From Thermococcus guaymasensis DSM 11113 (lineage in GTDB: Archaea; Methanobacteriota_B; Thermococci; Thermococcales; Thermococcaceae), in the NCBI RefSeq assembly GCF_000816105.1, contig NZ_CP007140.1:1390388-1454387 (forward strand): a DNA stretch of 64,000 nucleotides, in the 5' to 3' direction. Positions 18,106 through 27,657 of the stretch are shown here, in pieces; position 1 is the stretch's first letter; every line of letters begins with the position of its first letter. Under the pieces are notes generated by a model, which worked only from the letters and a program-made list of their open reading frames with translations, was not told the origin of the DNA and made no database searches. The translations under genes and the position numbers were made by a program.

Positions 18106-18675
18106 TCACTTAAGCCTCTGGTATGCGGTGTAAAACCTCTGGAAGACCGTTATCCAGGCGAGTATCCCCACGAGGTAAACGCCGTACTTTACGTATTCAG
18201 CTCCGAGGAATGAGAAGACCATCATTATTATCAGCCTCTCGGCCCTCTCGGCTATGCCGACGGCGAGCTTTCCTGAGCCTGCCAGCTCGGCCCTGCAGCG
18301 CTCGTAGCTCACGAGGTAGCTCCCTATGAGGGTTAAAAACGCCACGCGCCAGTCCACGAGGCTCCCGAGGGCTATCCCGAACAGCACCGCCCCGTCGCTT
18401 ATCCTGTCGAACGTCGAGTCGAGGAAGGCTCCAAACTTGCTCGTCTTTCCCGTGAGCCTCGCCAGGGTGCCGTCGAGGGCGTCAATGAGAGAGCCGATTA
18501 GGAGGACTAAAGCGGCCACTCTCGGCTCACGAAGGTAATAGAGGTAAGCCGAGAGCAGGCTGAGGATGAGGCCGATGAGAGTCACAGCGTTCGGCGTGAG
18601 CCCCGCCTTCGCGAGGGGCCTGACGATCGCCTCAAGGTAGCCCCTGACGTTCTCTCGATACCTGTTGAGGACCAT
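18106..18675 (-). CDS. CDP-alcohol phosphatidyltransferase, probable archaetidylinositol phosphate synthase
   Basis: A 189-residue integral membrane enzyme. The catalytic motif of the family is complete: DALDGTLARLTGKTSKFGAF then LDSTFDR, i.e. D-x2-DG-x2-AR-x8-G-x3-D-x3-D. About five or six helices are present. Size and the N-terminal NRYRENVRGYLEAIVRPLAKAGLTPN-type stretch resemble archaeal AIP synthases, which join CDP-archaeol with inositol phosphate; other head groups are possible. The ATG at 18675 overlaps the end of trm56, with which it is cotranscribed. Confidence 0.85.
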   Translation of the reverse strand: MVLNRYRENVRGYLEAIVRPLAKAGLTPNAVTLIGLILSLLSAYLYYLREPRVAALVLLIGSLIDALDGTLARLTGKTSKFGAFLDSTFDRISDGAVLFGIALGSLVDWRVAFLTLIGSYLVSYERCRAELAGSGKLAVGIAERAERLIIMMVFSFLGAEYVKYGVYLVGILAWITVFQRFYTAYQRLK

Positions 18676-18680
18676 TTCCT

Positions 18681-19217
18681 TCACCCGTCGAGCTGGATTA
18701 CCTTCTTCCCCCTCTCCTGTGGGATGATTTTGAGCTTCGCCCCCTCGAACTCCTTTCTCAGGCCCTCACCGTCGAGGAGCCTGTCGAGGAAAACTGCTAA
18801 AGCTGCCACCTCGCTGTGGGGCTGGTTGCCAACCGCCACGTTGTAGTGCGCCAGCTCGTAGACATCTCTCGGCACCTTCTCGGCACCGACGACGATGAGG
18901 AAGTCATTTCCTGCATTTAGCTCCTCCTTCAGTTTCGGCATCACGTCGTCTATGTGCACCCCGTACATCGTCAGGTGGACTATAACGCCCCTCTCGCGCC
19001 ACTCCTTCAGGATTTTCTTCCAGCTGGGGTTAAACTCTATCTCAAACGGCCCTCCCCATCTCCTCACAACGTCCTCGACGCTCTCCCTGACGTGCTCGTC
19101 CTCCTCCGCCGAGATAATAATTTTATCAGCCCCGAAGGCCCTCGCCGTTAGGGCGACGTGGGTTGTGATCCTCTTGTCTCTCTCAGGCCTGTGACCGAGT
19201 CTTAAAACGACTATCAT
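18681..19217 (-). CDS. tRNA (cytidine-56 2'-O)-methyltransferase Trm56
   Basis: A 178-residue SPOUT enzyme that methylates C56 in the T-loop of tRNA, a modification specific to archaea. It begins [21 protein letters not shown] and carries the knot segments [16 protein letters not shown] and [16 protein letters not shown] that bind S-adenosylmethionine. It stands at the head of a two-gene operon with the CDP-alcohol phosphotransferase. Confidence 0.93.
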   Translation of the reverse strand: MIVVLRLGHRPERDKRITTHVALTARAFGADKIIISAEEDEHVRESVEDVVRRWGGPFEIEFNPSWKKILKEWRERGVIVHLTMYGVHIDDVMPKLKEELNAGNDFLIVVGAEKVPRDVYELAHYNVAVGNQPHSEVAALAVFLDRLLDGEGLRKEFEGAKLKIIPQERGKKVIQLDG

Positions 19218-19239
19218 CTCAACCCCCGCAACCTCTTAA

Positions 19240-20043
<804 letters not shown>

Positions 20044-20088
20044 GAAAATGTTATCAACGGCAAAAACAAAGAGGCATCTGGTGAGAAA

Positions 20089-20289
20089 ATGAAGGAGATA
20101 AAGGTTAAGGTCTTAATTCCCGAGGGCCTTGAAGAGATTTTCGAGAAGGAATTGGACGCGCTGGTAAGGGGATTGAGGCGTTTGTCCGAGAAGCCCAAGG
20201 TAACCGTTGACGATGTCTTCGGTATGATGCCAACTAAGAAATCGGCCAAGGAAATGAGGCTTGAGGCCTATGAGGAGCTATTTGGTTGA
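20089..20289 (+). CDS. VapB-like antitoxin
   Basis: A 66-residue protein overlapping a PIN toxin gene by about 20 bases. It is a basic, helical protein starting with a beta-strand (IKVKVLIPEGLEEIFEKELD), a pattern seen in archaeal antitoxins of the DUF2683/ribbon-helix type; the C-terminal half would wrap the toxin. Identity as antitoxin rests on the gene pair and size. Confidence 0.72.
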   Translation: MKEIKVKVLIPEGLEEIFEKELDALVRGLRRLSEKPKVTVDDVFGMMPTKKSAKEMRLEAYEELFG

Positions 20290-20746
20290 TTCCTCGGTCA
20301 TACTGGAAACCTTAAAGGGTAATCCCAAGGCAGGAAATTTGCTAAAAAGTCTCGAAAACGAGGCTAAGTTTATAAATGCCGTAATATTCAGTGAGGTTCT
20401 CTTCATATTTCTGAAAAACATCACCGGGAAGAGCTATCTAACACTCCGGGGAAACAGGAAAGAGATTGGCGCCCATAGGGCCAGAATCTTAAGGCTCTAC
20501 CGATTTCTCAGGGAAAACTTTGTGGAAGTGCCACTTACCGAGGAGATAAGTGATATGGCGTTCAAAATGGTTCTTACCTATGCCCTTCTACCCAACGATG
20601 CCCTAATCCTTGCTACTGCGAAATTCTATGACTTAACTCTAGTTACCCTCGATTCTGACTTTGTTGATGCCGCCAAGAGTGAGGGAATAAAAATTGTCAT
20701 AGGTAATTCGTTCAATGAGACGGAACGAAACGTTCAAAAAGATTGA
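20270..20746 (+). CDS. VapC-type PIN domain ribonuclease toxin
   Basis: A 158-residue PIN domain protein. The four acidic positions are visible: LVDSSVIL at the start, SEVLF near residue 44, PNDALIL near 115, and TLDSDF near 132. VapC toxins cleave RNA, often initiator tRNA or rRNA, when their antitoxin is lost. The ATG at 20270 lies within the antitoxin gene, so translation is coupled; a TTG at 20261 is less likely. nadM follows after 14 bases. Confidence 0.85.
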   Translation: MRSYLVDSSVILETLKGNPKAGNLLKSLENEAKFINAVIFSEVLFIFLKNITGKSYLTLRGNRKEIGAHRARILRLYRFLRENFVEVPLTEEISDMAFKMVLTYALLPNDALILATAKFYDLTLVTLDSDFVDAAKSEGIKIVIGNSFNETERNVQKD

Positions 20747-20760
20747 ACGGGGTGGTTGTT

Positions 20761-21327
20761 ATGGTCAAGCGCGGTCTATTCGTCGGTCGTTTCCAGCCCG
20801 TCCACAACGGGCACCTAAAGGCGCTAGAATTCGTCTTTTCGCAGGTTGATGAGGTCATCATAGGGATTGGAAGCGCCCAGGCAAGCCACACGCTCAAGAA
20901 CCCCTTCACGACGAGCGAGAGAATGGAGATGCTCATAAGGGCCCTTGATGAAGCGGAGTTCCCCAAGAAGCGCTACTATTTGATTCCCCTCCCGGACATA
21001 AACTTCAACGCCATCTGGGCGACCTACGTGGTGAGCATGGTTCCGCGCTTCGACGTCGTCTTTACCGGGAACTCTTTGGTTGCCCAGCTCTTCCGTGAGA
21101 AGGGCTACGAGGTCATCGTCCAGCCGATGTTCAGGAAGGACATACTCTCGGCGACAGAGGTAAGGAGGAGGATGGTCAGCGGGGAGCCGTGGGAAGACCT
21201 CGTTCCGAAGAGCGTCGCCGAGTTCATAAAGGAAATCCACGGCGTTGAAAGGATTCAGATGCTCGCGACCAACCTTGAGAAGAACGAGAAAGAGTTGCAG
21301 GCGCCGATAAGGATTCCGGAGTTTTAG
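20761..21327 (+). CDS. nadM: Nicotinamide-nucleotide adenylyltransferase
   Basis: A 188-residue archaeal NMN adenylyltransferase that makes NAD from NMN and ATP. GLFVGRFQPVHNGHLKALEF carries the nucleotidyltransferase (H/T)xGH-type site, and ILSATEVRRRMVSGEPW the second (ISSTxxR-like) site. NPFTTSERMEM is also typical. The start at 20761 follows GGGGTGGTTGTT. It follows the VapBC genes closely. Confidence 0.93.
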   Translation: MVKRGLFVGRFQPVHNGHLKALEFVFSQVDEVIIGIGSAQASHTLKNPFTTSERMEMLIRALDEAEFPKKRYYLIPLPDINFNAIWATYVVSMVPRFDVVFTGNSLVAQLFREKGYEVIVQPMFRKDILSATEVRRRMVSGEPWEDLVPKSVAEFIKEIHGVERIQMLATNLEKNEKELQAPIRIPEF

Positions 21328-21453
21328 TTTTGGCATAAACACCTGAATTCAATGTTTCACTTTTCCTTTCTGTTGTGTTTCTTCAATAGATCTCACTCAG
21401 ATGGACATCTTAACCGACAAATATTTATAGTAGCGTGCCCAATTCCTCCTGCT

Positions 21454-23193
21454 ATGGCGGACTCAATGGGGCAGTTAAAGCGGTTGCTGAGCTATCTGCG
21501 GGAACACAAACTCCACTTCATGGCTGGCTTAGTTATAGTTCTTCTCATGTCTTACACGAACGGAGTAATCCCTGTCCTCATAAGGGAGGCGATAGACGGG
21601 GGCATAGTGACTGGAAAATACCGCGTGGCAGTCCGCTACGCCCTCCTTGTCCTCTTCGTAGGGATTCTAAACGGAGCCTTCAGCTTCAGTGGTAGGTATC
21701 TGCTCGTCAAGGCGGCCCAGCACGCAGTTTACCACCTCAGAATGGACGCATTCAGAGCGATCCAGAGGCATAGAATGGAATTCTTTGACAAAACCTACTC
21801 CGGCCAGCTCATAAGCAGGATAACGAACGACACCGAAAGGATAACGCGCTTTCTCTCATTCCGCGTGAGGATGTTCGTTTATTCCGTCTTTCTCATCATC
21901 GTCTCGCTCTATTACATGGCCAGGATGAACGTTGCCCTCACGGGAGTGGCCCTCGTGACCATAGCGGTTGTGGTTGCCCTCAACACGACCTACGCGAGGA
22001 AGGTACGGCCCATCTACGATAAAATAAGGCACCAGACGGGCGTTGTTGCGTCGGTCTCAACGGGCAGCATAGCCGGGGTGAAGACGATTAAAGCCCTCTC
22101 CGTCGAGGAGCACATCCAGGGGAAGTTTGAGAAAGAGAACGAAGAGCTCTACTCCCTCAACGTCGAAGCGACCAAAATCACGGCCCTCTACGGCAACGCG
22201 CCCTTCCTCGTGATGGGAATCGCCATGAGCGCGATGCTCTACTACGGCGGGAGGGCGATAATGGCTGGAGCACTGACCGTTGGCGAGCTGACTGCCTTTC
22301 TCACCTACATGCTCACGATGACCTGGCCGCTTAGGGCGCTGGGCTTCACCATCGGCGACATCCAGAGGAGTTTGGCGGCAGCATCGAGGCTCTTCGAGGT
22401 CATAGACTCCGCCCCGGCAGAGGTTGACCCCCCTGATGCCGTGGAGCTTGAGAACCCGCGCGGGGAAATCGAGTTCCGCGACGTCTGGCTGACCTACCAC
22501 ACAGGAAAGACCGTGCTCAAGGGCCTGAACCTCAAAATAAGGCCCGGCGAGAAGGTTTTAATAACCGGCCCTCCCGGCTCCGGGAAGAGCACCCTCCTCA
22601 AGCTGATAGCGCGCTTCTACGAGCCGGACAAGGGACAGGTTCTGATTGACGGCGTTGATGTGAGGAAGATAAAAACTTCATGCCTTAGGAAGATAGTCGC
22701 CTACGTTCCGCAGGAGCCCTTCATCTTTAACCGGAGTTTGAGGGAGAACATAGCCCTCGCAAAGCCCGACGCGAGTATGGAAGAAATCGAGAGAGCCGCT
22801 AAGATAGCGAAAATCCACGACTTCATAGCCTCCCTCCCCGAAGGCTACGACACCGTTGTCGGCGAGAAGGGTGTGACACTCTCCGGCGGGCAGAGACAGC
22901 GCATAGCCCTGGCGAGGGCCCTCCTCCTTGAGCCGAAGATACTGCTCCTCGACGACCCCGTTTCAAACCTCGACGCAGAGACCGAGAAGAGGCTCGTTGA
23001 AGACCTTAGAGGAATCCTTGAGGGCAAGACCGCGGTGATAGTATCCCAGAGGCTCTCGATGGCCAAGCTGGCCGACAGGGCCATCGTGATGAAGGACGGC
23101 CAGATCGTTGAGGACGGGAAGCCGGAGGAGCTCGCAAAGAAGGGCGGACTCTTCAGCGAGATGCTCGGCAGGGGTGGTTGGAATGGAGAGTAA
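21454..23193 (+). CDS. Heterodimeric ABC exporter, subunit A
   Basis: A 579-residue half-transporter: a six-helix membrane domain (about 1-310) and an ATPase domain. It has Walker A TGPPGSGKST, signature LSGGQRQR and Walker B ILLLDD, with Asp in place of the catalytic Glu (DDPVSNLD). So this subunit supplies a canonical signature but a weakened catalytic base. The ATG at 21454 is close to the expected start site after box A AATATTTATAG (21420-21430), which suggests a leaderless mRNA. The partner gene overlaps by 11 bases. Confidence 0.9.
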   Translation: MADSMGQLKRLLSYLREHKLHFMAGLVIVLLMSYTNGVIPVLIREAIDGGIVTGKYRVAVRYALLVLFVGILNGAFSFSGRYLLVKAAQHAVYHLRMDAFRAIQRHRMEFFDKTYSGQLISRITNDTERITRFLSFRVRMFVYSVFLIIVSLYYMARMNVALTGVALVTIAVVVALNTTYARKVRPIYDKIRHQTGVVASVSTGSIAGVKTIKALSVEEHIQGKFEKENEELYSLNVEATKITALYGNAPFLVMGIAMSAMLYYGGRAIMAGALTVGELTAFLTYMLTMTWPLRALGFTIGDIQRSLAAASRLFEVIDSAPAEVDPPDAVELENPRGEIEFRDVWLTYHTGKTVLKGLNLKIRPGEKVLITGPPGSGKSTLLKLIARFYEPDKGQVLIDGVDVRKIKTSCLRKIVAYVPQEPFIFNRSLRENIALAKPDASMEEIERAAKIAKIHDFIASLPEGYDTVVGEKGVTLSGGQRQRIALARALLLEPKILLLDDPVSNLDAETEKRLVEDLRGILEGKTAVIVSQRLSMAKLADRAIVMKDGQIVEDGKPEELAKKGGLFSEMLGRGGWNGE

Positions 23194-24928
23194 CACGGGC
23201 AAGTCTTCGCTCTCGCTCCTCAGGAGGTTCATCGGGGAGGCCCTCTCCCACAGGCGGACGCTCGCGGTGGTCGTCTTCAGCATATTCGGCTCCGCCCTGG
23301 CAACCCTGGCACCGCCCTACATCCTCAGCGTGGCTATTGATAAGTACATCCTCCCAGGCAACTACGGGCGTTTCTGGGTCATTGCGCTCCTCTACCTGCT
23401 CTCCCTCGTTGCCGGGTGGTTCTTCGCGACGCTCCAGACATTCTACATCGAGGTATTTGGCCAGAAAGTCCTCCGCGACCTCAGGGCGAGGCTCCACGAG
23501 AAAGTCCTCCGCTCGAGCCTCGACTTCTTCAAGGACAAGTCCACGGGCGACCTCGTGTCGAGGATAGTGAACGACACCGGAATCGTCAACGACGTCCTCG
23601 TTTCCGGCCTTCTCGGGAGCCTTGGGAGCCTCCTCAGCCTCATCGGCATAATAACCGCCATGTTCCTGCTGGACGTCAGGCTTACCCTCGTTACCCTCGC
23701 GAGCGTCCCGCTGATGGTGCTCGTTGCCTACTACTTCGGTGGGAAGATGAGGAAGGCCTACAGGGAGACGAGGCAGAAGATAGCGAAGATATCGAGCGTC
23801 GTTGAGGAGAGCGTCGCGGGAATTGAGACGATAAGGGCCTTCGGCAGGGAGAGGGACGTTGAGGGGGAGTTCTCAAAGGTCTCGCGCGAGACGATAAAAG
23901 CCTACCTCCGCGTTGCAGTTTACATGGGCCTCTTCTGGCCCCTCATGAACATCACGAGCCTCCTCTCTGTGATAATCGTCATAGCCTACGGCGGCTATCT
24001 GGCGTATCAGGGGGCCGTAAGCGTCGGTGTCGTGGTTGCGTTCATCCAGTACGCCCAGCGCTTCCGCGGGCCAATAAACGAGGTCATAGGCCTCTACGAC
24101 AGCCTGCAGTCGGCGCTGGCGGCCCTGGAGAGAATATACGAGGTTCTCGACGATGAGAACGTCGAGGACTACGAGGGGATTCACGTCGAGAAGCTCAACG
24201 GCGAGATTGAGTTTGATGACGTGTGGTTCGAGTACGAGCGTGGGAGGCCCGTCCTCAAGGGGATAAACCTCAAAATCGATCGCGCCTCGAAGGTGGCCGT
24301 TGTCGGGAGAACGGGCGCCGGCAAAACCACAGTAGCCAACCTGATAATGCGCTTCTACGACCCCACCAAGGGGAGGGTGCTCTACGACGGGGTTGATGGG
24401 CGGGAGATAAGCCTGAAGAGCCTGCGGAGGAGGATAGGCTACGTCCCGCAGGAGACCTACCTCTTCCCGGGCACGATAATGGAGAACATCCTCATGGCGA
24501 ACCCGGAGGCAAGCGAGGAGGACGTCATCAGGGTGTGCAAGGAGCTTGGAGTCCACGAGTTCATAATGCGCCTGCCCAGGGGCTACGAGACCTCTGCTGG
24601 TGAAGCTGGAAAGCTCCTTTCAGTGGGTGAGAGGCAGCTGATTTCCCTGGCGAGGGCTATGCTCAAAGACCCGGACATTGTAATCCTCGACGAGGCCCTT
24701 TCGAGCGTTGACCCGAAGACGGAGAGGCAGGTCCAAGATGCTATGCTCAAGCTCATGGAGGGCAGGACGAGCATAATAATCGCCCACAGGCTCGGAATCA
24801 CGCGCTTCGCCGACAAAATTGTCGTCGTTGAGGACGGCAGGATAATCGAGGAGGGCTCACCAGAGGAGCTACTCAAAAAGAAGGGCCACTTCTACAGGCT
24901 CTACACCTCTCAGATTGGGGAGGCGTGA
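23183..24928 (+). CDS. Heterodimeric ABC exporter, subunit B
   Basis: A 581-residue half-transporter with six membrane helices and an ATPase domain. Walker A is GRTGAGKTT, Walker B with the catalytic Glu is IVILDEALSSVD, but the signature is LSVGERQ instead of LSGGQ. With subunit A this makes one competent and one degenerate ATP site, as in TM287/288-type heterodimers. Substrate unknown; multidrug or lipid/peptide export are both possible. It ends just before the AT-rich island, so export of the peptide encoded there cannot be excluded. Confidence 0.9.
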   Translation: MESNTGKSSLSLLRRFIGEALSHRRTLAVVVFSIFGSALATLAPPYILSVAIDKYILPGNYGRFWVIALLYLLSLVAGWFFATLQTFYIEVFGQKVLRDLRARLHEKVLRSSLDFFKDKSTGDLVSRIVNDTGIVNDVLVSGLLGSLGSLLSLIGIITAMFLLDVRLTLVTLASVPLMVLVAYYFGGKMRKAYRETRQKIAKISSVVEESVAGIETIRAFGRERDVEGEFSKVSRETIKAYLRVAVYMGLFWPLMNITSLLSVIIVIAYGGYLAYQGAVSVGVVVAFIQYAQRFRGPINEVIGLYDSLQSALAALERIYEVLDDENVEDYEGIHVEKLNGEIEFDDVWFEYERGRPVLKGINLKIDRASKVAVVGRTGAGKTTVANLIMRFYDPTKGRVLYDGVDGREISLKSLRRRIGYVPQETYLFPGTIMENILMANPEASEEDVIRVCKELGVHEFIMRLPRGYETSAGEAGKLLSVGERQLISLARAMLKDPDIVILDEALSSVDPKTERQVQDAMLKLMEGRTSIIIAHRLGITRFADKIVVVEDGRIIEEGSPEELLKKKGHFYRLYTSQIGEA

Positions 24929-25186
24929 GGTTTGTTTTTATCAAAGGTTTTTGAAGTGTAGTCTGCTGGTGTTATTGTTTCTTAGAGCTCTTTTTTTATA
25001 GCTCTTCTTACGTATTGACCTATATGCTACTTCTACTGCTTGATATTGCATATATTTGTTTTAAATCTAAAGCATTTTGTTACGTTATAAACGTGTTATA
25101 TATTTATATTACTAGCTTGATGTTTTAAACTACTCGTTTACAAAAAATTTAAATATTATAATCCATAATAATAATTGGTGACTCCC
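24929..25186 (+). promoter_or_regulatory. AT-rich intergenic region and promoter of the peptide island
   Basis: No supportable gene lies in these 258 bases. Base composition drops sharply to AT-rich right after the exporter stop. A box A (AAATTTAAATATTATA, 25145-25160) lies about 30 bases before the Cys-rich peptide. An inverted repeat AGAGCT...AGCTCT flanks a T7 tract near 24983-25006 and may end transcription of the exporter operon. Confidence 0.5.
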
Positions 25187-25288
25187 ATGGGATGGCTATG
25201 TTACGCAGGTTGCGCGGCAGGATGTATGACCGGATGTGGAGCAGTATGTTCTGTAAGCGGAGCAACTTGCTTGGGCCTTTGCCGTTAA
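25187..25288 (+). CDS. Cys-rich 33-residue peptide, probable RiPP precursor
   Basis: Too short for routine gene calling. The ATG at 25187 is preceded by GGTGA five bases upstream and by a box A. The peptide starts MGWLCYAGCAAGC and has cysteines at 5, 9, 13, 17, 21, 28 and 32, a CX3C ladder broken once, with Gly and Ala between. This resembles thuricin CD peptides (CX3CX3C at 5, 9, 13), whose cysteines form thioether bridges to alpha carbons. No leader is evident; a GTG at 25178 would add only three residues. A radical SAM gene, a PqqD-like gene and an exporter follow. Function is inferred. Confidence 0.75.
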   Translation: MGWLCYAGCAAGCMTGCGAVCSVSGATCLGLCR

Positions 25289-25319
25289 AAGAGAAAACAT
25301 TAGTAGGAGGTGAAAGCGC

Positions 25320-25583
25320 ATGAGCTACGTGCCTCCTGTTGGTGGTGATATCGGGGTTGCCGTAGATACCGTGGCAATAAACCAAGCATATGTTTTAAAT
25401 GTGGGTGTATTAATGAATGCAGGCGCATACTTGGATGTGGTAGCTGGTCAATATCTTGCAGTTGCATTAGTGATAGTGGCTTATGCTGGGGTCTTTGTTG
25501 CAACTGTTGCTGCAAAATGGATTCTACGGAGCAATATGGATGTAATACAAAATGAAAAACTTAGTAACTCTAACATGAACTAA
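25320..25583 (+). CDS. 87-residue hydrophobic protein of the peptide island
   Basis: Not recognised. A strong AGGAGGTGA lies six bases before the ATG. The protein is rich in Val, Ala, Tyr and Asn, has no Cys, and holds a likely membrane helix (about residues 46-69, LAVALVIVAYAGVFVATVAA). The N-terminal PPVGGDIGVAVDTVAINQAY stretch is Gly/Val-rich. It could be a second precursor, an immunity protein or a partner that presents the Cys-rich peptide to the enzyme. It is 31 bases after the peptide gene. Confidence 0.65.
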   Translation: MSYVPPVGGDIGVAVDTVAINQAYVLNVGVLMNAGAYLDVVAGQYLAVALVIVAYAGVFVATVAAKWILRSNMDVIQNEKLSNSNMN

Positions 25584-25609
25584 ATATATGGCTTGGTAGG
25601 TGATGAAAA

Positions 25610-26793
25610 ATGAAAATTAGTGATGAGCTTAAAGAGTTCTATGTTTCATTTTACTCAATACTTGATAAATTCGCCCAAAGTCCTCACACAAGAGTGCCTA
25701 TGAGAGCAACTCAATTAAAAGAGTTCTCGGAGTTATTTAGTGAGCTTCGAGAGTTATATCGCAAATACCACATGTGGGCAGAGAACCTAAAAGGTCCTGT
25801 TTCTGTTTCAATCGATGTCACGTATAGATGTAATTACAATTGCCCCTATTGCTACGTTGGATGTTCTTCCAATTTAAATAGGCATGAACTCACTACTAAT
25901 GAAATAATAAATATCATTGACGAACTTGCGGAATTAGATGTGTTAGTTTTGTGTTTATGTGGGGGGAACCAACTCTCCGCAAAGATCTTCTTAAACTTGT
26001 AGACTACGCCAATGAAAAAGGAATTACCGTCAATATGGTAACCAATGGATCTTTGATATCAGACAACTTTGCTTCAAAATTAGCGGAATCAGGTATTGGT
26101 GTCGTTCAGGTCTCCCTAGATGGATCTAAACCTGAGATAATGGAAAAACTAAGACCCAAAGGTTCATATAATAGAGCTATTAATGCAATAAAGAATCTGA
26201 CCGAATATGATATTCCAACAGTTGTAAGTTTCTGTTCAACTAAATTAAACATAGATGACTTCCCAAACACCGTTGAGCTATGCGAAAAACTTGGGATTTT
26301 GTCTGTCCGCACAATGTATTTTGTGCCTGAGACTCCTAGCCATCTAAACTTGGCCCCGACTAATCGTCAATATAAAAACTTGGTATCGTGGATAAATAGC
26401 CATTGGCATGAGTATTCTGTTAGAATAGAATTTGGAGATCCAACTGAACATATAGCAATTGGCCCATATATGTCACTTGTATCATTAAGTATTAGTGCGG
26501 AGGGCTATATCCTTCCTACGCCCTACTTAAGCTTGGCATATGGTCATGTCTCAGATGGAATAAAACATCTATGGCACAATGGATTAGAATATATATGGAG
26601 AGACAATCCTGTTCTTTTGGCAATATCTTCTTACATGAAGACTGAACATGATTTCCTAAAATTGATGTCCTTATTTATGACTAGGATACACTCGAATGGT
26701 TATGTAGATCTGCTACGACTAAATGTGAAGGAAACCATGGATTTAGCAAAAAAGGTTAAGGGGGTGTTAGTGAATGACAACTCCTCTCAATAA
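25610..26793 (+). pseudogene. Radical SAM peptide-modifying enzyme, frameshifted
   Basis: Two frames together make a protein of about 394 residues. The first (25610-25960) holds the 4Fe-4S motif CNYNCPYC near residue 77; the second (from about 25961) continues GEPTLRKDLLKLVDYANEKG, VTNGS and VSLDGSKPE. They meet at a run of six G (25961-25966); seven would restore CGGEPTLRK. The C-terminal part has a Gly-rich segment and HLW, like twitch/SPASM regions, but no cysteines for auxiliary clusters. It would install thioether or similar bonds in the nearby peptide. Real mutation, slippage or sequence error are all possible. Confidence 0.8.
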
Positions 26794-27211
26794 TGCCGGC
26801 ATCTTAAATGATTATTTAACCAATATATTGGATCATGTCGAGGCTGAGGAATATTCGCTTGCTATTCTTGAGGACATTAATTTTAGATTTGAAAGTGATG
26901 GTAGGATTACCACATTCAACCCCCTCACATGGAAAATAACAATTTTGAACCCTACAATGGGTGAAATCGTTAGGATAATTAAAACAAACAGATATGCAAA
27001 ATTCTCGGAGATTCTCAAAATCCTGCATTATAAGTATCCAGATATACCAATAGATGTCCTAAAAAATGACATAAAAAACGCAATTCTATGGCTCTTTGTA
27101 AATGAATTTATTTATATTGTTTCCAATAACAAAGAAAAACTTCACTTTATCTCATTACTGAAAAAAGCCAATGACTTTGACATCAACGACAATAACTCGG
27201 AGGAGGGATAA
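26774..27211 (+). CDS. PqqD-like peptide chaperone (RRE domain)
   Basis: A 145-residue protein overlapping the radical SAM gene by 20 bases. The central part, roughly 45-120, has the PqqD/RRE layout: two or three strands (FNPLTWKITILNPTMGEIV) followed by three helices with YPDIPIDVLKNDIKNAILWL and a final strand. RRE domains bind precursor peptides and hand them to radical SAM partners. Assignment is by fold pattern and context, not by strong sequence identity. Confidence 0.6.
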   Translation: MTTPLNNAGILNDYLTNILDHVEAEEYSLAILEDINFRFESDGRITTFNPLTWKITILNPTMGEIVRIIKTNRYAKFSEILKILHYKYPDIPIDVLKNDIKNAILWLFVNEFIYIVSNNKEKLHFISLLKKANDFDINDNNSEEG

Positions 27212-27213
27212 TT

Positions 27214-27657
27214 TTGGCGGATGGCTCTTTTATCCCTCTCTTAATAGTGTTTGCGCCAATTTTCGGGACAGTGTCATTCGTGGTAGTGATGATAAAGAGA
27301 TGGTTGGACAGCTATGTCCCGTTAAAAGTCATCGTGAGACACAGGAAGGGTAGAACGGAATTGATCATACAGACAAAAAGGAAAACAGAGTATATCAATG
27401 TCTTTGAATTCATCCCTGCGGAATGTTGGGAAGTATTAAGAAGAAGAATCCGTGGGCTTGAATTTGGTAGATATAAATTGGGTCGCTATAAAGGCGCACA
27501 TGGGGAAGTGTATTCGTACGCTATTTCGTGTTCTGGAATATTAATAAAGGATTCAAATGGGACAAAATATTATCTGGCCTTTAACAACATCCAAGAGGTT
27601 ATAGATGCCCTATTGGATGATAATATACAAGAAAAGGTTATAGAGGTGAGAAGATGA
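27214..27657 (+). CDS. Membrane-anchored protein with PH-like domain, unknown function
   Basis: A 147-residue protein starting at a TTG preceded by GGAGGGATAATT. It has one N-terminal membrane helix (about 6-27) and a soluble domain of alternating strands ending in a helix (YAISCSGILIKDS, YLAFNNIQEVIDALLDD), reminiscent of bacterial PH-like domains. It lies between the PqqD-like gene and the exporter permease and could be an immunity or assembly factor. No motif identifies a reaction. Confidence 0.6.
   Translation: MADGSFIPLLIVFAPIFGTVSFVVVMIKRWLDSYVPLKVIVRHRKGRTELIIQTKRKTEYINVFEFIPAECWEVLRRRIRGLEFGRYKLGRYKGAHGEVYSYAISCSGILIKDSNGTKYYLAFNNIQEVIDALLDDNIQEKVIEVRR

Noticed and set aside
25030-25135. 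A 34-codon frame starting with five leucines before the Cys peptide.
   Set aside because: No ribosome binding site, composition follows the AT-rich DNA, and the product is not protein-like.
25955-25970. Programmed -1 ribosomal frameshift in the radical SAM gene.
   Set aside because: In frame GGG GGG, slipping back would put the P-site tRNA on TGG, a poor match, and no stimulatory structure is evident. Kept only as a remote option.
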